The notes beneath the pieces were generated by a model. The model did not search any database. It saw only the letters and a list, made by a program, of their open reading frames with translations, and was not told the DNA's origin. The position numbers were made by a program, and so were the translations under genes. Positions 25,915 through 34,376 of a stretch of DNA of 64,000 nt are shown here, one piece after another. Source of the DNA: Thermoleophilia bacterium (GTDB lineage Bacteria; Actinomycetota; Thermoleophilia; UBA2241); the NCBI GenBank assembly GCA_041393415.1, contig JAWKKE010000001.1, positions 558,001 to 622,000 on the forward strand, given 5' to 3'. Numbering within the stretch: position 1 is the first letter of the stretch; the number at the start of each line of letters is the position of its first letter.

Positions 25915-26898
25915 GTGGTTCTCCTCATCCTTATCGTCGCCGTTGCGCTGCTCTTCGACTACACCAACGGCTTCCACGACACCGCCAACGCCATCGCAAC
26001 CGCGGTGTCCACCAGAGCGATCTCGCCGCGTCTCGCCGTTGCCATGGCGGCGGTGTTCAACTTTCTCGGCGCCCTGGCTTCGACCAGTGTCGCCAGCACC
26101 GTCGGCAAGGGCATCGTCGACACGAATCTTGTAACGCTTCCGGTCGTGCTCGCCGCACTCATCGGAGCCGTCGTCTGGAACTTCGTCACGTGGGGCTTCG
26201 GCCTCCCGTCGAGTTCCTCTCAGGCGCTGTTCGGAGGACTCATCGGCGCAATGCTCGCCAGTGCCGGCATCTCCGGTGTGCAGTGGGACGGCGTCCTCAC
26301 CAAGATCGTCCTGCCCATGATCATGTCGCCCGTCGTGGGATTCGCTGCGGCATGGCTCGTGATGACGGGCCTCACGTGGATCGTGCGCAAACACCCGCCG
26401 GCGCCGGTCAACCGCGTGTTTCGCGGCGCACAATGGTTCTCCACGGCGTTCGTCTCGTTCTCACACGGCGGCAACGACGCGCAGAAGACGATGGGCATCA
26501 TCACCATGGCACTGCTGGCAAGCAACAAGCTGAGTGAGTTTGCTGTGCCGACTTGGGTGACGCTGGCCTGCGCGCTTGCGATGGCCCTCGGTACGTATTC
26601 CGGCGGCTGGCGTATCATCCACACGCTCGGATCGAAAGTCATGAAGCTGGACCCGATCCACGGCTTCGCAGCACAGTCCAGCGCCGCCGTGGTCATCGAG
26701 GCAGCGACGCGATTCGGCCTTCCGGTCTCAACCACTCACACCATCACGTCCGCCATCATGGGCGTCGGCTCCACGCAGCGCCTCTCGGCCGTGCGTTGGG
26801 GCGTAGCCGCCAATATAGTCAAGGCCTGGGTACTCACGCTGCCGGCAGCGGCACTCGTCGGCGCCGCCATGTTCCTCGTTCTCAACCTCTTCTTCTAG
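25915..26898 (+). CDS. pit: PiT family inorganic phosphate permease, copy 1
   Basis: A 327-residue membrane protein with about ten helices and the duplicated PiT signature: D-Y-T-N-G-F-H-D-T-A-N-A-I-A-T (18-32) and S-H-G-G-N-D-A-Q-K-T-M-G (183-194). It imports phosphate with a cation. The GTG at 25915 is the only usable start and lacks a clear ribosome site, so coupling to the upstream DUF47 gene is likely. The usual A-N of the second motif is G-N here. Stop TAG. Confidence 0.93.
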   Translation: MVLLILIVAVALLFDYTNGFHDTANAIATAVSTRAISPRLAVAMAAVFNFLGALASTSVASTVGKGIVDTNLVTLPVVLAALIGAVVWNFVTWGFGLPSSSSQALFGGLIGAMLASAGISGVQWDGVLTKIVLPMIMSPVVGFAAAWLVMTGLTWIVRKHPPAPVNRVFRGAQWFSTAFVSFSHGGNDAQKTMGIITMALLASNKLSEFAVPTWVTLACALAMALGTYSGGWRIIHTLGSKVMKLDPIHGFAAQSSAAVVIEAATRFGLPVSTTHTITSAIMGVGSTQRLSAVRWGVAANIVKAWVLTLPAAALVGAAMFLVLNLFF

Positions 26899-27076
26899 TC
26901 CGGGGCGAGCGATAGCCGCCGGTGCGCGGCGGGCAGCCGGCGTCGCCATGTGTGTTCACGACGCGTTTGCTTCCAAGCGACGGCACCGTACAATGGCGCC
27001 AACCGCCGCGCGCCGGCGGGCCAATGGGCGCACAACGCGGCGCCCCCCGCAGTTGGACGACCGCAGGAGGAACGCC

Positions 27077-27181
27077 GTGAGGCTCCTACGTGCCAGCCGA
27101 CAGTCGGCGAGCAGACGCCGCCACACTGGGATCACCCGCGAGACCGCAGAGCCCGCTTTCACGTCGACGACCTCCGTCTAG
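27077..27181 (+). CDS. possible small ORF between the two PiT genes
   Basis: A GTG with a strong AGGAGG site eight bases upstream opens 34 residues, very basic, ending in TAG 18 bp before PiT copy 2. The opening M-R-L-L resembles M-R-L-S of the DUF47 gene before copy 1, so it may be the vestige of a duplicated DUF47 gene, or a leader peptide. The rest of the roughly 300 bp gap between the PiT genes shows nothing else. Confidence 0.35.
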   Translation: MRLLRASRQSASRRRHTGITRETAEPAFTSTTSV

Positions 27182-27199
27182 ACCAGAACCCTCCTGATC

Positions 27200-28183
27200 A
27201 TGGCTCTCCTCGTCACCATCGTCGTCATCGCGCTGCTGTTCGACTACACGAACGGTTTCCACGATACCGCCAACGCTATCGCCACATCCGTCTCGACACG
27301 TGCTCTGTCTCCGCGCATCGCCGTCTTGATGGCGGCAAGCCTCAACTTGGTGGGCGCCCTGCTCTGGGACGGAGTCGCCAAGACGGTCGGCGAAGGCCTG
27401 GTCAACACCGACCTCGTCACCCTGCCCTTGGTACTCTCCGCGCTCATTGGAGCCGTTGTCTGGAACTTCGTCACATGGGGATTCGGCATCCCGTCGAGCT
27501 CATCACACGCGCTCTTCGGCGGCATCATCGGAGCTATGATCGCGTCCGCCGGCGTCTCCGGTGTCCTCTGGGGCGGCGTTGCCGAGAAGGTCATCTTGCC
27601 AATGATCCTCTCGCCGGTCCTCGGCCTGGTCGCCGCGTGGTTGCTCATGACGGGCCTAACCTGGCTCGTCCACAAATGGCCGCCGGCGCCGGTCAACCGC
27701 TGGTTCCGCGTTCTGCAGCCCATCTCCGCGGGCTTCATGGCGTTCTCACACGGTGCCAACGACGCGCAGAAGACGATGGGCATCATCGCCCTGGCCCTGT
27801 TTGCGAGCGGCCAAGTGACCGAGTTTCACGTACCGCTCTGGGTCAAGCTCGCCTGCGCCATCACAATGGCCCTCGGTACGTATTCCGGCGGCTGGCGCAT
27901 CATTCACACGCTCGGCAGCAAAGTCATCAAGCTCGACCCGATCCACGGTTTCGCCGCCGAGACAAGCGCCGCCTCCATCATCCAGCTCGCGACACACTTC
28001 CATATCCCCGTGTCCACAACACATACGATTACGTCGTGCATCATGGGCGTCGGGGCAACGCAACGGCTTTCCGCGGTGCGCTGGGGCGTCGCCAGCAACA
28101 TCGTCATGGCCTGGCTGGTCACACTGCCGGCCTCCGGCCTCGTCGCCGCCGTCACCTACCTCATTCTGAGCCTCTTCCTCTGA
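27200..28183 (+). CDS. pit: PiT family inorganic phosphate permease, copy 2
   Basis: A second 327-residue PiT permease, same length as copy 1 and clearly a tandem paralogue. Both signatures are present, here D-Y-T-N-G-F-H-D-T-A-N-A-I-A-T and S-H-G-A-N-D-A-Q-K-T-M-G, with the canonical A-N. Long stretches are almost identical even at DNA level (around 26588 and 27862). Differences cluster in loops and the C-terminus. Start ATG 27200, stop TGA. Specialisation (affinity, cation or metal-phosphate) cannot be told from sequence. Confidence 0.93.
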   Translation: MALLVTIVVIALLFDYTNGFHDTANAIATSVSTRALSPRIAVLMAASLNLVGALLWDGVAKTVGEGLVNTDLVTLPLVLSALIGAVVWNFVTWGFGIPSSSSHALFGGIIGAMIASAGVSGVLWGGVAEKVILPMILSPVLGLVAAWLLMTGLTWLVHKWPPAPVNRWFRVLQPISAGFMAFSHGANDAQKTMGIIALALFASGQVTEFHVPLWVKLACAITMALGTYSGGWRIIHTLGSKVIKLDPIHGFAAETSAASIIQLATHFHIPVSTTHTITSCIMGVGATQRLSAVRWGVASNIVMAWLVTLPASGLVAAVTYLILSLFL

Positions 28184-28356
28184 GGTCGCCGCGTACCGTC
28201 GACGCAGCGACCGAAGCGGCGACTCAGACGGCGAGCTTCCCTTCGGCTCTCCGTCTGCATAGAATGCTTCCACGGCGGTGAATTCGGGCATGGCCCGCTG
28301 GCGAGCTCGCGGAGCCGCCGCACCGCACGGCAGATCGGCGACGGACAAGGAGCACT

Positions 28357-29766
28357 ATGAGAATCCGACTCATCGAGCCTGAGCCACCCGGCTTGCACGT
28401 ATACGCCAAGGTCATCCTGCCGCGACTCGGACTCCCCATCATCGGCGCCGCGCTCAAGGCGCACGGCCACGACGTCCTTATCTACCACCCCCATCTAGCG
28501 CCGATCAATTGGGACGACGTCTACACGGCCGATCTCGTGGGGCTCTCGAGCACCACCTCGACAACGCCGGCGGCCTACGCGATGGCCGACGATCTTCGCG
28601 AACATGGCATCCCGGTCGTCATCGGCGGGTCACACGTCACTTTCCTGGCCGACGAGGCTCTCGAGCACGCCACCTACGTGGCTCGCGGCGAGGGCGGCGA
28701 GCAGCTCATGCTCGAGCTCATCGAGGCGCTCGAAGGCCGGCGCGAGTTGTCGTCCATTACCGGCCTCTCCTACATGCAGGAGGGCCTCGCCGTGCACAAT
28801 CCGCCGCGCGAGCTGTGCGCCGATCTCGACGCGCTGCCGTTTCCGGACCTGGGACTCATTGTCGGCAAGCCGGGCGGAACCACGCCGATCATGACCAGTT
28901 GGGGTTGCCCCTTCGCCTGCAACTTCTGCTCGGTAACGGCGATGTTCGGCCGCAAGTACCGCTTCCGCAGCGCCGAGAACGTGATCGCCGAGATCAAGGA
29001 GAAGCGTCCCAAGCGCATCTTCTTCTACGACGACAACTTCGCCGCCAACAAGAAGCGTCTCAAGCGCCTCCTGCAGATGATGATCGACGAGAATCTGGTC
29101 GTGCCGTGGTACGCACAGGTGCGCACCGATGTCGTCCGCGACCCCGAGCTTCTCGACCTCATGCGGCGTTCCGGCTGCCAGATCGTCTATCTCGGCCTCG
29201 AGTCGGTGAGCCAGGAGACGCTCGACCACTACGAGAAATCACAGACGGTCGAAGACATCGAGCGCGCCATCCGTCTCCTGCACGAGCACAGCATCCTCTG
29301 CCACGGCATGTTCGTGCTCGGCGCCGAGCCCGACACCGTGGCCACCGTCCGCGACACGGTTGCTTTCGCCCTCAAGAACCGCATCGACACGGTGATGCTC
29401 AACATCCTCACGCCACTGCCCGGCACGCCGCAGTTCCGCGAGCTGAACGAGGCCGGCCGCATCTTCGACAAGCGCTGGCAGCTCTACGACGCGCACCACG
29501 TCGTCTTTCGGCCCAAGGGTATGTCACCGTACGAGCTTCAAATAGAGGTCTTGCGCGGGTACATGCGCTTCTACTCGATGCGCTCCTGGCTCCGCTGCCT
29601 CTTCGCCGTACGTGCAACGCAGCAACTGGTCTTTCACTGGTGGGGTCGCACCATCATCCGCACATGGATGCGCGACGAACGCAACAAGGCATTCGTGGCC
29701 GCGCTCAAGAGCATGCTGCCGCAGCCCGCACGACCAGGCACCGAAAGTGCGCCGACCAGCCACTGA
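28357..29766 (+). CDS. B12-binding domain radical SAM protein
   Basis: A 469-residue protein with an N-terminal B12-binding-like Rossmann domain (about 1-130; P-x-L-G-L-P-x-I-G-A-A-L, V-V-I-G-G-S-H-V-T) and a radical SAM domain with C-P-F-A-C-N-F-C (184-191) binding the [4Fe-4S] cluster. The cobalamin domain lacks a DxHxxG motif. This class (HpnJ/BchE/P-methylase-like) performs methylations or rearrangements; the substrate is not evident. A C-terminal basic extension (about 395-469) resembles those of lipid-modifying members. AAGGAG precedes the ATG. No partner genes adjoin. Confidence 0.85.
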   Translation: MRIRLIEPEPPGLHVYAKVILPRLGLPIIGAALKAHGHDVLIYHPHLAPINWDDVYTADLVGLSSTTSTTPAAYAMADDLREHGIPVVIGGSHVTFLADEALEHATYVARGEGGEQLMLELIEALEGRRELSSITGLSYMQEGLAVHNPPRELCADLDALPFPDLGLIVGKPGGTTPIMTSWGCPFACNFCSVTAMFGRKYRFRSAENVIAEIKEKRPKRIFFYDDNFAANKKRLKRLLQMMIDENLVVPWYAQVRTDVVRDPELLDLMRRSGCQIVYLGLESVSQETLDHYEKSQTVEDIERAIRLLHEHSILCHGMFVLGAEPDTVATVRDTVAFALKNRIDTVMLNILTPLPGTPQFRELNEAGRIFDKRWQLYDAHHVVFRPKGMSPYELQIEVLRGYMRFYSMRSWLRCLFAVRATQQLVFHWWGRTIIRTWMRDERNKAFVAALKSMLPQPARPGTESAPTSH

Positions 29767-29981
29767 CGACATGGTCTTCCAGGCACGAACGGCGCTGCCG
29801 ACGACTGGCCACCACCCCGTGTTAAGGAACGTTACGGCGAGCACCGCGGCGCCTCTGGCCGTGTTGCCTCTGTCGGACGCCGGTGGTAGTCTCCCGTACT
29901 TGAGTGAGTCAGGGTTCCCACACGGGTGTACCTCAGTGAGGAAGCGGTACGCGGTTGCCGCGTCCAAGGGGAGGCGATGCA

Positions 29982-31058
29982 GTGAACGGTAGGCGCCGGT
30001 TCGTCAAGCTCAGCACAATCCTCGGCATTTTCGTTCTCTGTCTCGCACTCTCACCCCAAGCGTTCGCCACCCCTATCTCAGAGAAGAAGGCCCGCCTCGC
30101 TGAAGTGCAGGCCAAGCTGCAAGCGGTCTATCACAAGGCCGACGTGGCGGTTGAGAAATACAACCAGGCGACCAGCGAGCTGGAGACCGTCCAGGCGAAA
30201 GTCAAAGAGAATGCCCGCCTTCTGGACATCGCCGAGTACAACCTCTCAGTAGCCAACAAGCAACTCCAGTCGCGAGCGGCAATTATCTACAAGACGCGGA
30301 ATGTCGGCCTCGTCGACGTCCTGTTCGCCTCCGACACATTCGACGACCTCGTCACCCAGCTCGACCTCATGGAGCGACTCAGTCAGAACGATGTCGATAC
30401 CGTGACGGCCATCGACGCCTATCGTCACGACGTCAGCGAGCGTCGCGTCAAGCTCGCCGCCGACAAGAAGGCGGCGGCGAAGCTCGTCAAGGAACGTGCC
30501 ACGCAGAAGAACGAGATCCTGGCTGTCCGCAGCGAGCTTGAGACCACCACCGCTGGCCTCAAGTCGGATATCCGTCGTCTTGAGGCGCAGCAGCGAGCGG
30601 CCGCGGCCGCCGCAGCCGCCGCCGCGGCCGCCAACACCAGTGGTGGAGGCAACAGCGGTGGCGGTGGCAGCAGTGGTGGCAGCACAGACACCCCCGTCGT
30701 TGATCCCGGCGGCAGCGGGAAGGCCGCGGTTGTCGCAATCGCGCAACGCTACCTCGGCGTTCCCTACGTGTATGGTGGCGCCAGTCCGAGCGGCTTCGAC
30801 TGCTCCGGCCTGACCATGTACTGCTACGCACAGATCGGTATTGGGCTTGCGCACGGCGCGACCCTGCAGCAGAAGGCCAGCACACCTGTCCCCATCAGCG
30901 CCCTGCAACCAGGCGACCTCGTATTCTTCGGCAACTCCGCCTTCAGCTACCACGTCGGCATCTACGTCGGTGGCTCAACGATGATCCACGCGCCGCACAC
31001 GGGCGCCGTCGTCAGCTACGGCAGCATGAGTTCGGCCTGGATCGGTGGGCGCTTCTAG
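29982..31058 (+). CDS. NlpC/P60 peptidoglycan endopeptidase with coiled coil
   Basis: Secreted cell-wall hydrolase of 358 residues. A signal peptide ends near Ala29. A long coiled coil (about 34-205, PcsB/RipA-like) and a Ala run plus Gly/Ser linker precede the NlpC/P60 domain (248-358). The Cys-His-His triad is Cys274 in D-C-S-G-L, His324 in Y-H-V-G-I-Y-V and His336 in M-I-H-A-P. It would cut D-Glu-DAP bonds during growth or division. Start GTG 29982 with a GGGGAGG site is preferred to an upstream TTG. Stop TAG, then a strong terminator. Confidence 0.92.
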   Translation: MNGRRRFVKLSTILGIFVLCLALSPQAFATPISEKKARLAEVQAKLQAVYHKADVAVEKYNQATSELETVQAKVKENARLLDIAEYNLSVANKQLQSRAAIIYKTRNVGLVDVLFASDTFDDLVTQLDLMERLSQNDVDTVTAIDAYRHDVSERRVKLAADKKAAAKLVKERATQKNEILAVRSELETTTAGLKSDIRRLEAQQRAAAAAAAAAAAANTSGGGNSGGGGSSGGSTDTPVVDPGGSGKAAVVAIAQRYLGVPYVYGGASPSGFDCSGLTMYCYAQIGIGLAHGATLQQKASTPVPISALQPGDLVFFGNSAFSYHVGIYVGGSTMIHAPHTGAVVSYGSMSSAWIGGRF

Positions 31059-31090
31059 GGTCCCCCGAACACCACACCACGGCCTTTCAG

Positions 31091-31130
31091 AAGGGCGCCG
31101 GTCCGCAGCAGGTCCGGCGCCCTTCTTGCA
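31091..31130 (+). terminator. intrinsic terminator after NlpC/P60 gene
   Basis: A perfect 11-bp stem (31091-31101 with 31114-31124) with a 12-nt loop, followed by CTTGCATCTT, lies 33 bp after the stop. Moderately T-rich tail. Confidence 0.8.
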
Positions 31131-31280
31131 TCTTCCCCACACTCCACGCATCCCCGATGGTCAAAGGCCCTCCCTTCGCCCACGTGCCTGCAACTGATCC
31201 GAAAGCTCCGTCGATAAGCTTTTCCCGCAGATCTGCCGAAAATGGCTGCAGAGAGAGTCAGCGAACAAAGAGGCGGCCAA

Positions 31281-32372
31281 GTGAAACCGATTGACGAACT
31301 TCTCCACGAACTCCTAGCGCGCAACGCTTCCGACCTGCACATCAAGGCTGGGAGCCCACCAGTGCTCAGGATCGACGGAGAACTCGTGCCTATGGACGAG
31401 CCTTCTCTCACGCCCGAAGATACCAAGGACATCGCCGCCTCGATCATGACCGACAAGCAGATTCGGCGCTTCAGCGAGCACAACGAAGTCGACTTCGCTT
31501 ACTCCGCTCCGAGCAAAGTCCGCCTCCGCGTCAACGTGTTTCGTCAGCGCGGCAGCATCAGTCTTGCCATGCGACAAGTCGCGACACAAGTCCCCTCTTT
31601 TGAGGAACTGCATCTGCCTGAGATCGTTCGCCGCTTGGCGCTGGAACCTCGCGGTCTTGTTCTCGTCACGGGGACGACCGGCTCGGGCAAGTCAACCACT
31701 CTGGCGGCCATGATCGATCACATCAACTCCACGATTCGTCGTCATATCGTGACCGTTGAGGACCCGATCGAGGTGCTACACAGGGACAAGAAGTCGATCA
31801 TCAATCAGCGCGAGGTGGGCCTCGATACTGAGTCGTACGTCACCGCGCTCAAGTACGTCCTCCGCCAGGACCCCGACGACATTCTCATCGGAGAGATGCG
31901 CGACGTCGAGACGGTCTCAACCGCCCTCACAGCTGCCCAAACCGGGCATTTCGTGATGAGCACGCTGCACACCATCGATGCCACCGAGACCATCAACCGC
32001 ATCATCGACTTCTTCCCGCTGCATCAGCAGAAGCAGATACGCATTATGCTCGCCGGCACACTCAAGGGCATCATCTCCCAGCGCCTCCTGCCTCGCGCCG
32101 GGGGCGTCGGGCGCATCCCCGCCATCGAGATACTCATCTGCACCAACCGCGTACGCGACTTCATCCTCGATCCTGCCCAGTCGCACATGATCACTGATGC
32201 GATCAAGGAAGGCGAGTTCTATGGCATGCAGACGTTCGATCAGGCTTTGCTGAAACTCTATGAGGAAGGCCTGATCACACTGAGTGACGCCGCCGGCGTG
32301 GCGACGAACCCTCACGACTTCAAGCTGCTCGTGCAGTCACAAGGCCACGACGTGAGCCTCATGACCTTCTAG
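31281..32372 (+). CDS. pilT: PilT-type twitching motility ATPase
   Basis: Hexameric ATPase that retracts type IV pili. The 363-residue protein has the N-terminal PAS-like domain (A-S-D-L-H-I-K-A-G), Walker A T-G-T-T-G-S-G-K-S-T, the Asp box, the Walker B region I-L-I-G-E-M-R-D and the His box S-T-L-H-T. The late A-I-R-x-like segment is D-A-I-K-E-G. The start at GTG 31281 has an AGAGG site; an ATG at 31242 is possible. No pilin or pilB lies in the window, so this is a detached copy. Stop TAG. Confidence 0.93.
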   Translation: MKPIDELLHELLARNASDLHIKAGSPPVLRIDGELVPMDEPSLTPEDTKDIAASIMTDKQIRRFSEHNEVDFAYSAPSKVRLRVNVFRQRGSISLAMRQVATQVPSFEELHLPEIVRRLALEPRGLVLVTGTTGSGKSTTLAAMIDHINSTIRRHIVTVEDPIEVLHRDKKSIINQREVGLDTESYVTALKYVLRQDPDDILIGEMRDVETVSTALTAAQTGHFVMSTLHTIDATETINRIIDFFPLHQQKQIRIMLAGTLKGIISQRLLPRAGGVGRIPAIEILICTNRVRDFILDPAQSHMITDAIKEGEFYGMQTFDQALLKLYEEGLITLSDAAGVATNPHDFKLLVQSQGHDVSLMTF

Positions 32373-32386
32373 GTCGTGGAGGAAGC

Positions 32387-33064
32387 CTACCCGAGGACTC
32401 TGCGGCTCTCGAGGTGAAGATCGACCTTGCGCTTGATGCGCTGTAGGGCGTTGTCGACTGTCTTGCAGTCACAACCGAGCGCATCTGCGATGCGCTCGTA
32501 ACTCAGCCCTTGCAGATACAGACGCAGCACCCGGCCCTCCAGGGCGGAGAGCGCTCCCGTGAGGCATCCCGTAAGGCTATGCACCTCTTCTGAGCTGATC
32601 ACCTGGTTCACAGGGTCATGCGTCGTAGGACCGGGCAACACGTCGGCGAGCGTACAGTCACCATCGTCCGAGGCATCATTCGGCGACTGGCTGAACGAGA
32701 GGTAGCCGTTCAGCGGTACGTGCTTCTGCCGTGTGGCCGTCTTGATGGCCGTAATGATCTGCCGTGTAATGCACAGCTCGGCGAAACTGCGAAACGACGC
32801 AAGGCGGTCATCGCGGTAGTCCCGCACCGCCTTATAGAGGCCCAGCATGCCCTCTTGAATGAGGTCTTCGGCGTCGCCACCGGCAAGGAAGTACGAGCTC
32901 GCCTTCAGGCGGACGAACTGGTGGTAGCGTTGAATGAGCGCGTCGAGAGCCGCTTGATTCCCACGCCGATACGCCTGGACCAACGTGTAATCCGTACTGT
33001 CAAGGAAAGGGTGAGGCTTCTTCGACAGTCCGACGCTACCTCTGCGGTCTGATTGCCGCGGCAT
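32387..33064 (-). CDS. sigH: sigma-70 family factor, SigH-like
   Basis: RNA polymerase sigma factor of 225 residues, with region 2 (about 35-105: D-L-I-Q-E-G-M-L-G-L-Y-K-A-V-R-D-Y, F-x-S-F-A-E-L-C-I-T-R-Q-I) and region 4 (about 165-215: E-G-R-V-L-R-L-Y-L-Q-G-L-S-Y-E-R-I-A-D-A-L-G-C-x-x-K-T-V-D-N-A-L-Q-R-I). The I-T-R-Q-I-I-T-A-I-K-T-A-T-R-Q-K-H motif and the position after yacP-rlmB are typical of the Firmicutes/actinobacterial SigH group. ATG 33064. Ends TAG, convergent with pilT (TAG). Confidence 0.92.
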   Translation of the reverse strand: MPRQSDRRGSVGLSKKPHPFLDSTDYTLVQAYRRGNQAALDALIQRYHQFVRLKASSYFLAGGDAEDLIQEGMLGLYKAVRDYRDDRLASFRSFAELCITRQIITAIKTATRQKHVPLNGYLSFSQSPNDASDDGDCTLADVLPGPTTHDPVNQVISSEEVHSLTGCLTGALSALEGRVLRLYLQGLSYERIADALGCDCKTVDNALQRIKRKVDLHLESRRVLG

Positions 33065-33123
33065 GTGGCTCCGTCCCTACGTCGATTTCTCGACTCCCGG
33101 TCCCCTCAGGAGCGAGCTCGCCT

Positions 33124-33627
33124 CTACGGATTTCGCCGTAGAGCCTCCAGCTTGCGCAAAGTCTCGACGTCAACTTTATCTTCAAGCCGTGAGGGGATTC
33201 TACTGGCTTCCGCCAGGGAATCAACCGCTTTTGTCGGCTGTTCCAGCATTGCTGCGAACTCACGCGGCGTCATGCGGCTCACCCCCGCTCGAGCGGCAGT
33301 GCGCTGCACCTCTTGGTCGCCTGACACGACGGTCACTGCCACATCGGCGGGCTGCTCCGCGATCCGCCGAGCGATCAGCGTGTCGGCGGTAAACCGGCCG
33401 CCGGCGAAACAGACCTCCAGCGGGACGCCCTTGAGCGGCCGACAGTGCGTCGTCTCGGCGTTGTGTGCGTCGAAGACCAGCATGGCGCTTCCGCCACGCA
33501 GCGCGATCACACTGGCGATTCTCTCGGACAGCCAATCGCGACGCGCGAAGAGCTCATCCTTGCTCGCGCCGGGGAAGAGCGCATGCAGAACGTTGTAGCC
33601 GTCGACGATTAGGAGGGCGCCATTCAT
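33124..33627 (-). CDS. yacP: YacP-like NYN domain ribonuclease
   Basis: A 167-residue NYN/PIN-like nuclease (Rae1/YacP). The N-terminal L-I-V-D-G-Y-N-V-L-H (6-15) carries the catalytic Asp. Downstream come V-F-D-A-H-N, D-T-L-I-A-R-R-I and V-V-S-G-D-Q-E-V-Q acid clusters that bind metal. In Bacillus, Rae1 cleaves mRNA in the ribosomal A-site, here by analogy. ATG 33627 is six bases beyond the rlmB stop. Ends TAG. Confidence 0.9.
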   Translation of the reverse strand: MNGALLIVDGYNVLHALFPGASKDELFARRDWLSERIASVIALRGGSAMLVFDAHNAETTHCRPLKGVPLEVCFAGGRFTADTLIARRIAEQPADVAVTVVSGDQEVQRTAARAGVSRMTPREFAAMLEQPTKAVDSLAEASRIPSRLEDKVDVETLRKLEALRRNP

Positions 33628-33632
33628 TGGTC

Positions 33633-34355
33633 TCAGAGCGGACGGACGGCCTCTGACGAGACGCGCTGACGGCGCGCTTCGAACAGAAGCAGGGCCGCCG
33701 CGACACTGACGTTGAGACTCTCGACCGGTGACGCCATGGGAATCGCGACGAGCGCGTCGCAGGTGCGCGCCACGAGCGGCCGCAGGCCACGACCCTCGGC
33801 CCCGCACACAAGCGCCACGCGCCCGCGGAGATCGGTGTTCCACAAGGTCTGGCCAGCGCCGCCGGCGGCCCCATACACCCAGAAGCCGGCCGCTTGGAGC
33901 TCCTTGATGTAGGCCACGATGTTGGTGACCTGAGCCACCGCGATGTGCTCGGTCATCCCAGCCGACGCCTTGACGGCGGCAGGGGTGACGGAAGCGGAGC
34001 GATGCTTGGGTACGACCACACCGCCGGCGCCCGCAGCAGCCGCGCTGCGGGCCACAGCGCCGAGATTGTGCGGATCCGTCACCTCGTCGAGCACGACGAT
34101 CAAGTCGGCCTGCAGCAACGCCGCTCCCGAGGCATAGGCGTAATCGTCAACCTGAAGAGCGACGCCCTGATGCTCGCGACTCCCGGTAAGCTCGTCGAGG
34201 CGCTGCGCCGTGACAATCTCCACCGGCACGTCGCGCGCCAACTCGTCTTCGAGTGCCTTGAGAGCCGGCGCGGTTGCGGCAAGCTTCCGAGCTCGCCGCC
34301 GAGCGCCGGCCCCGAGAGCCACACGAATGACATTGCGGCCGTAGATCCACTCCAC
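33633..34355 (-). CDS. rlmB: 23S rRNA 2'-O-ribose G2251 methyltransferase RlmB
   Basis: SPOUT methyltransferase of the TrmH/RlmB family, 240 residues. An N-terminal substrate-binding domain (1-75; W-I-Y-G-R-N-V-I, H-Q-G-V-A-L) precedes the knot domain with D-P-H-N-L-G-A-V-A-R-S-A (94-105), V-C-G-A-E-G-R-G-L-R-P and I-P-M-A-S-P-V-E-S-L-N-V-S-V-A-A (about 207-222). Methylates 23S rRNA; the mitochondrial/yeast homologues modify G2251. The start is GTG 34355. Lies in the conserved block between cysS and yacP. Confidence 0.94.
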   Translation of the reverse strand: MEWIYGRNVIRVALGAGARRRARKLAATAPALKALEDELARDVPVEIVTAQRLDELTGSREHQGVALQVDDYAYASGAALLQADLIVVLDEVTDPHNLGAVARSAAAAGAGGVVVPKHRSASVTPAAVKASAGMTEHIAVAQVTNIVAYIKELQAAGFWVYGAAGGAGQTLWNTDLRGRVALVCGAEGRGLRPLVARTCDALVAIPMASPVESLNVSVAAALLLFEARRQRVSSEAVRPL

Positions 34356-34376
34356 CGAGCACCTAGTTTCTGACGC

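Noticed and set aside
29767..29981. c-di-AMP (ydaO) riboswitch before the NlpC/P60 gene
   Set aside because: Actinobacterial NlpC/P60 genes often have one, but I could not align the leader with the consensus. The 215-bp leader is left unassigned.
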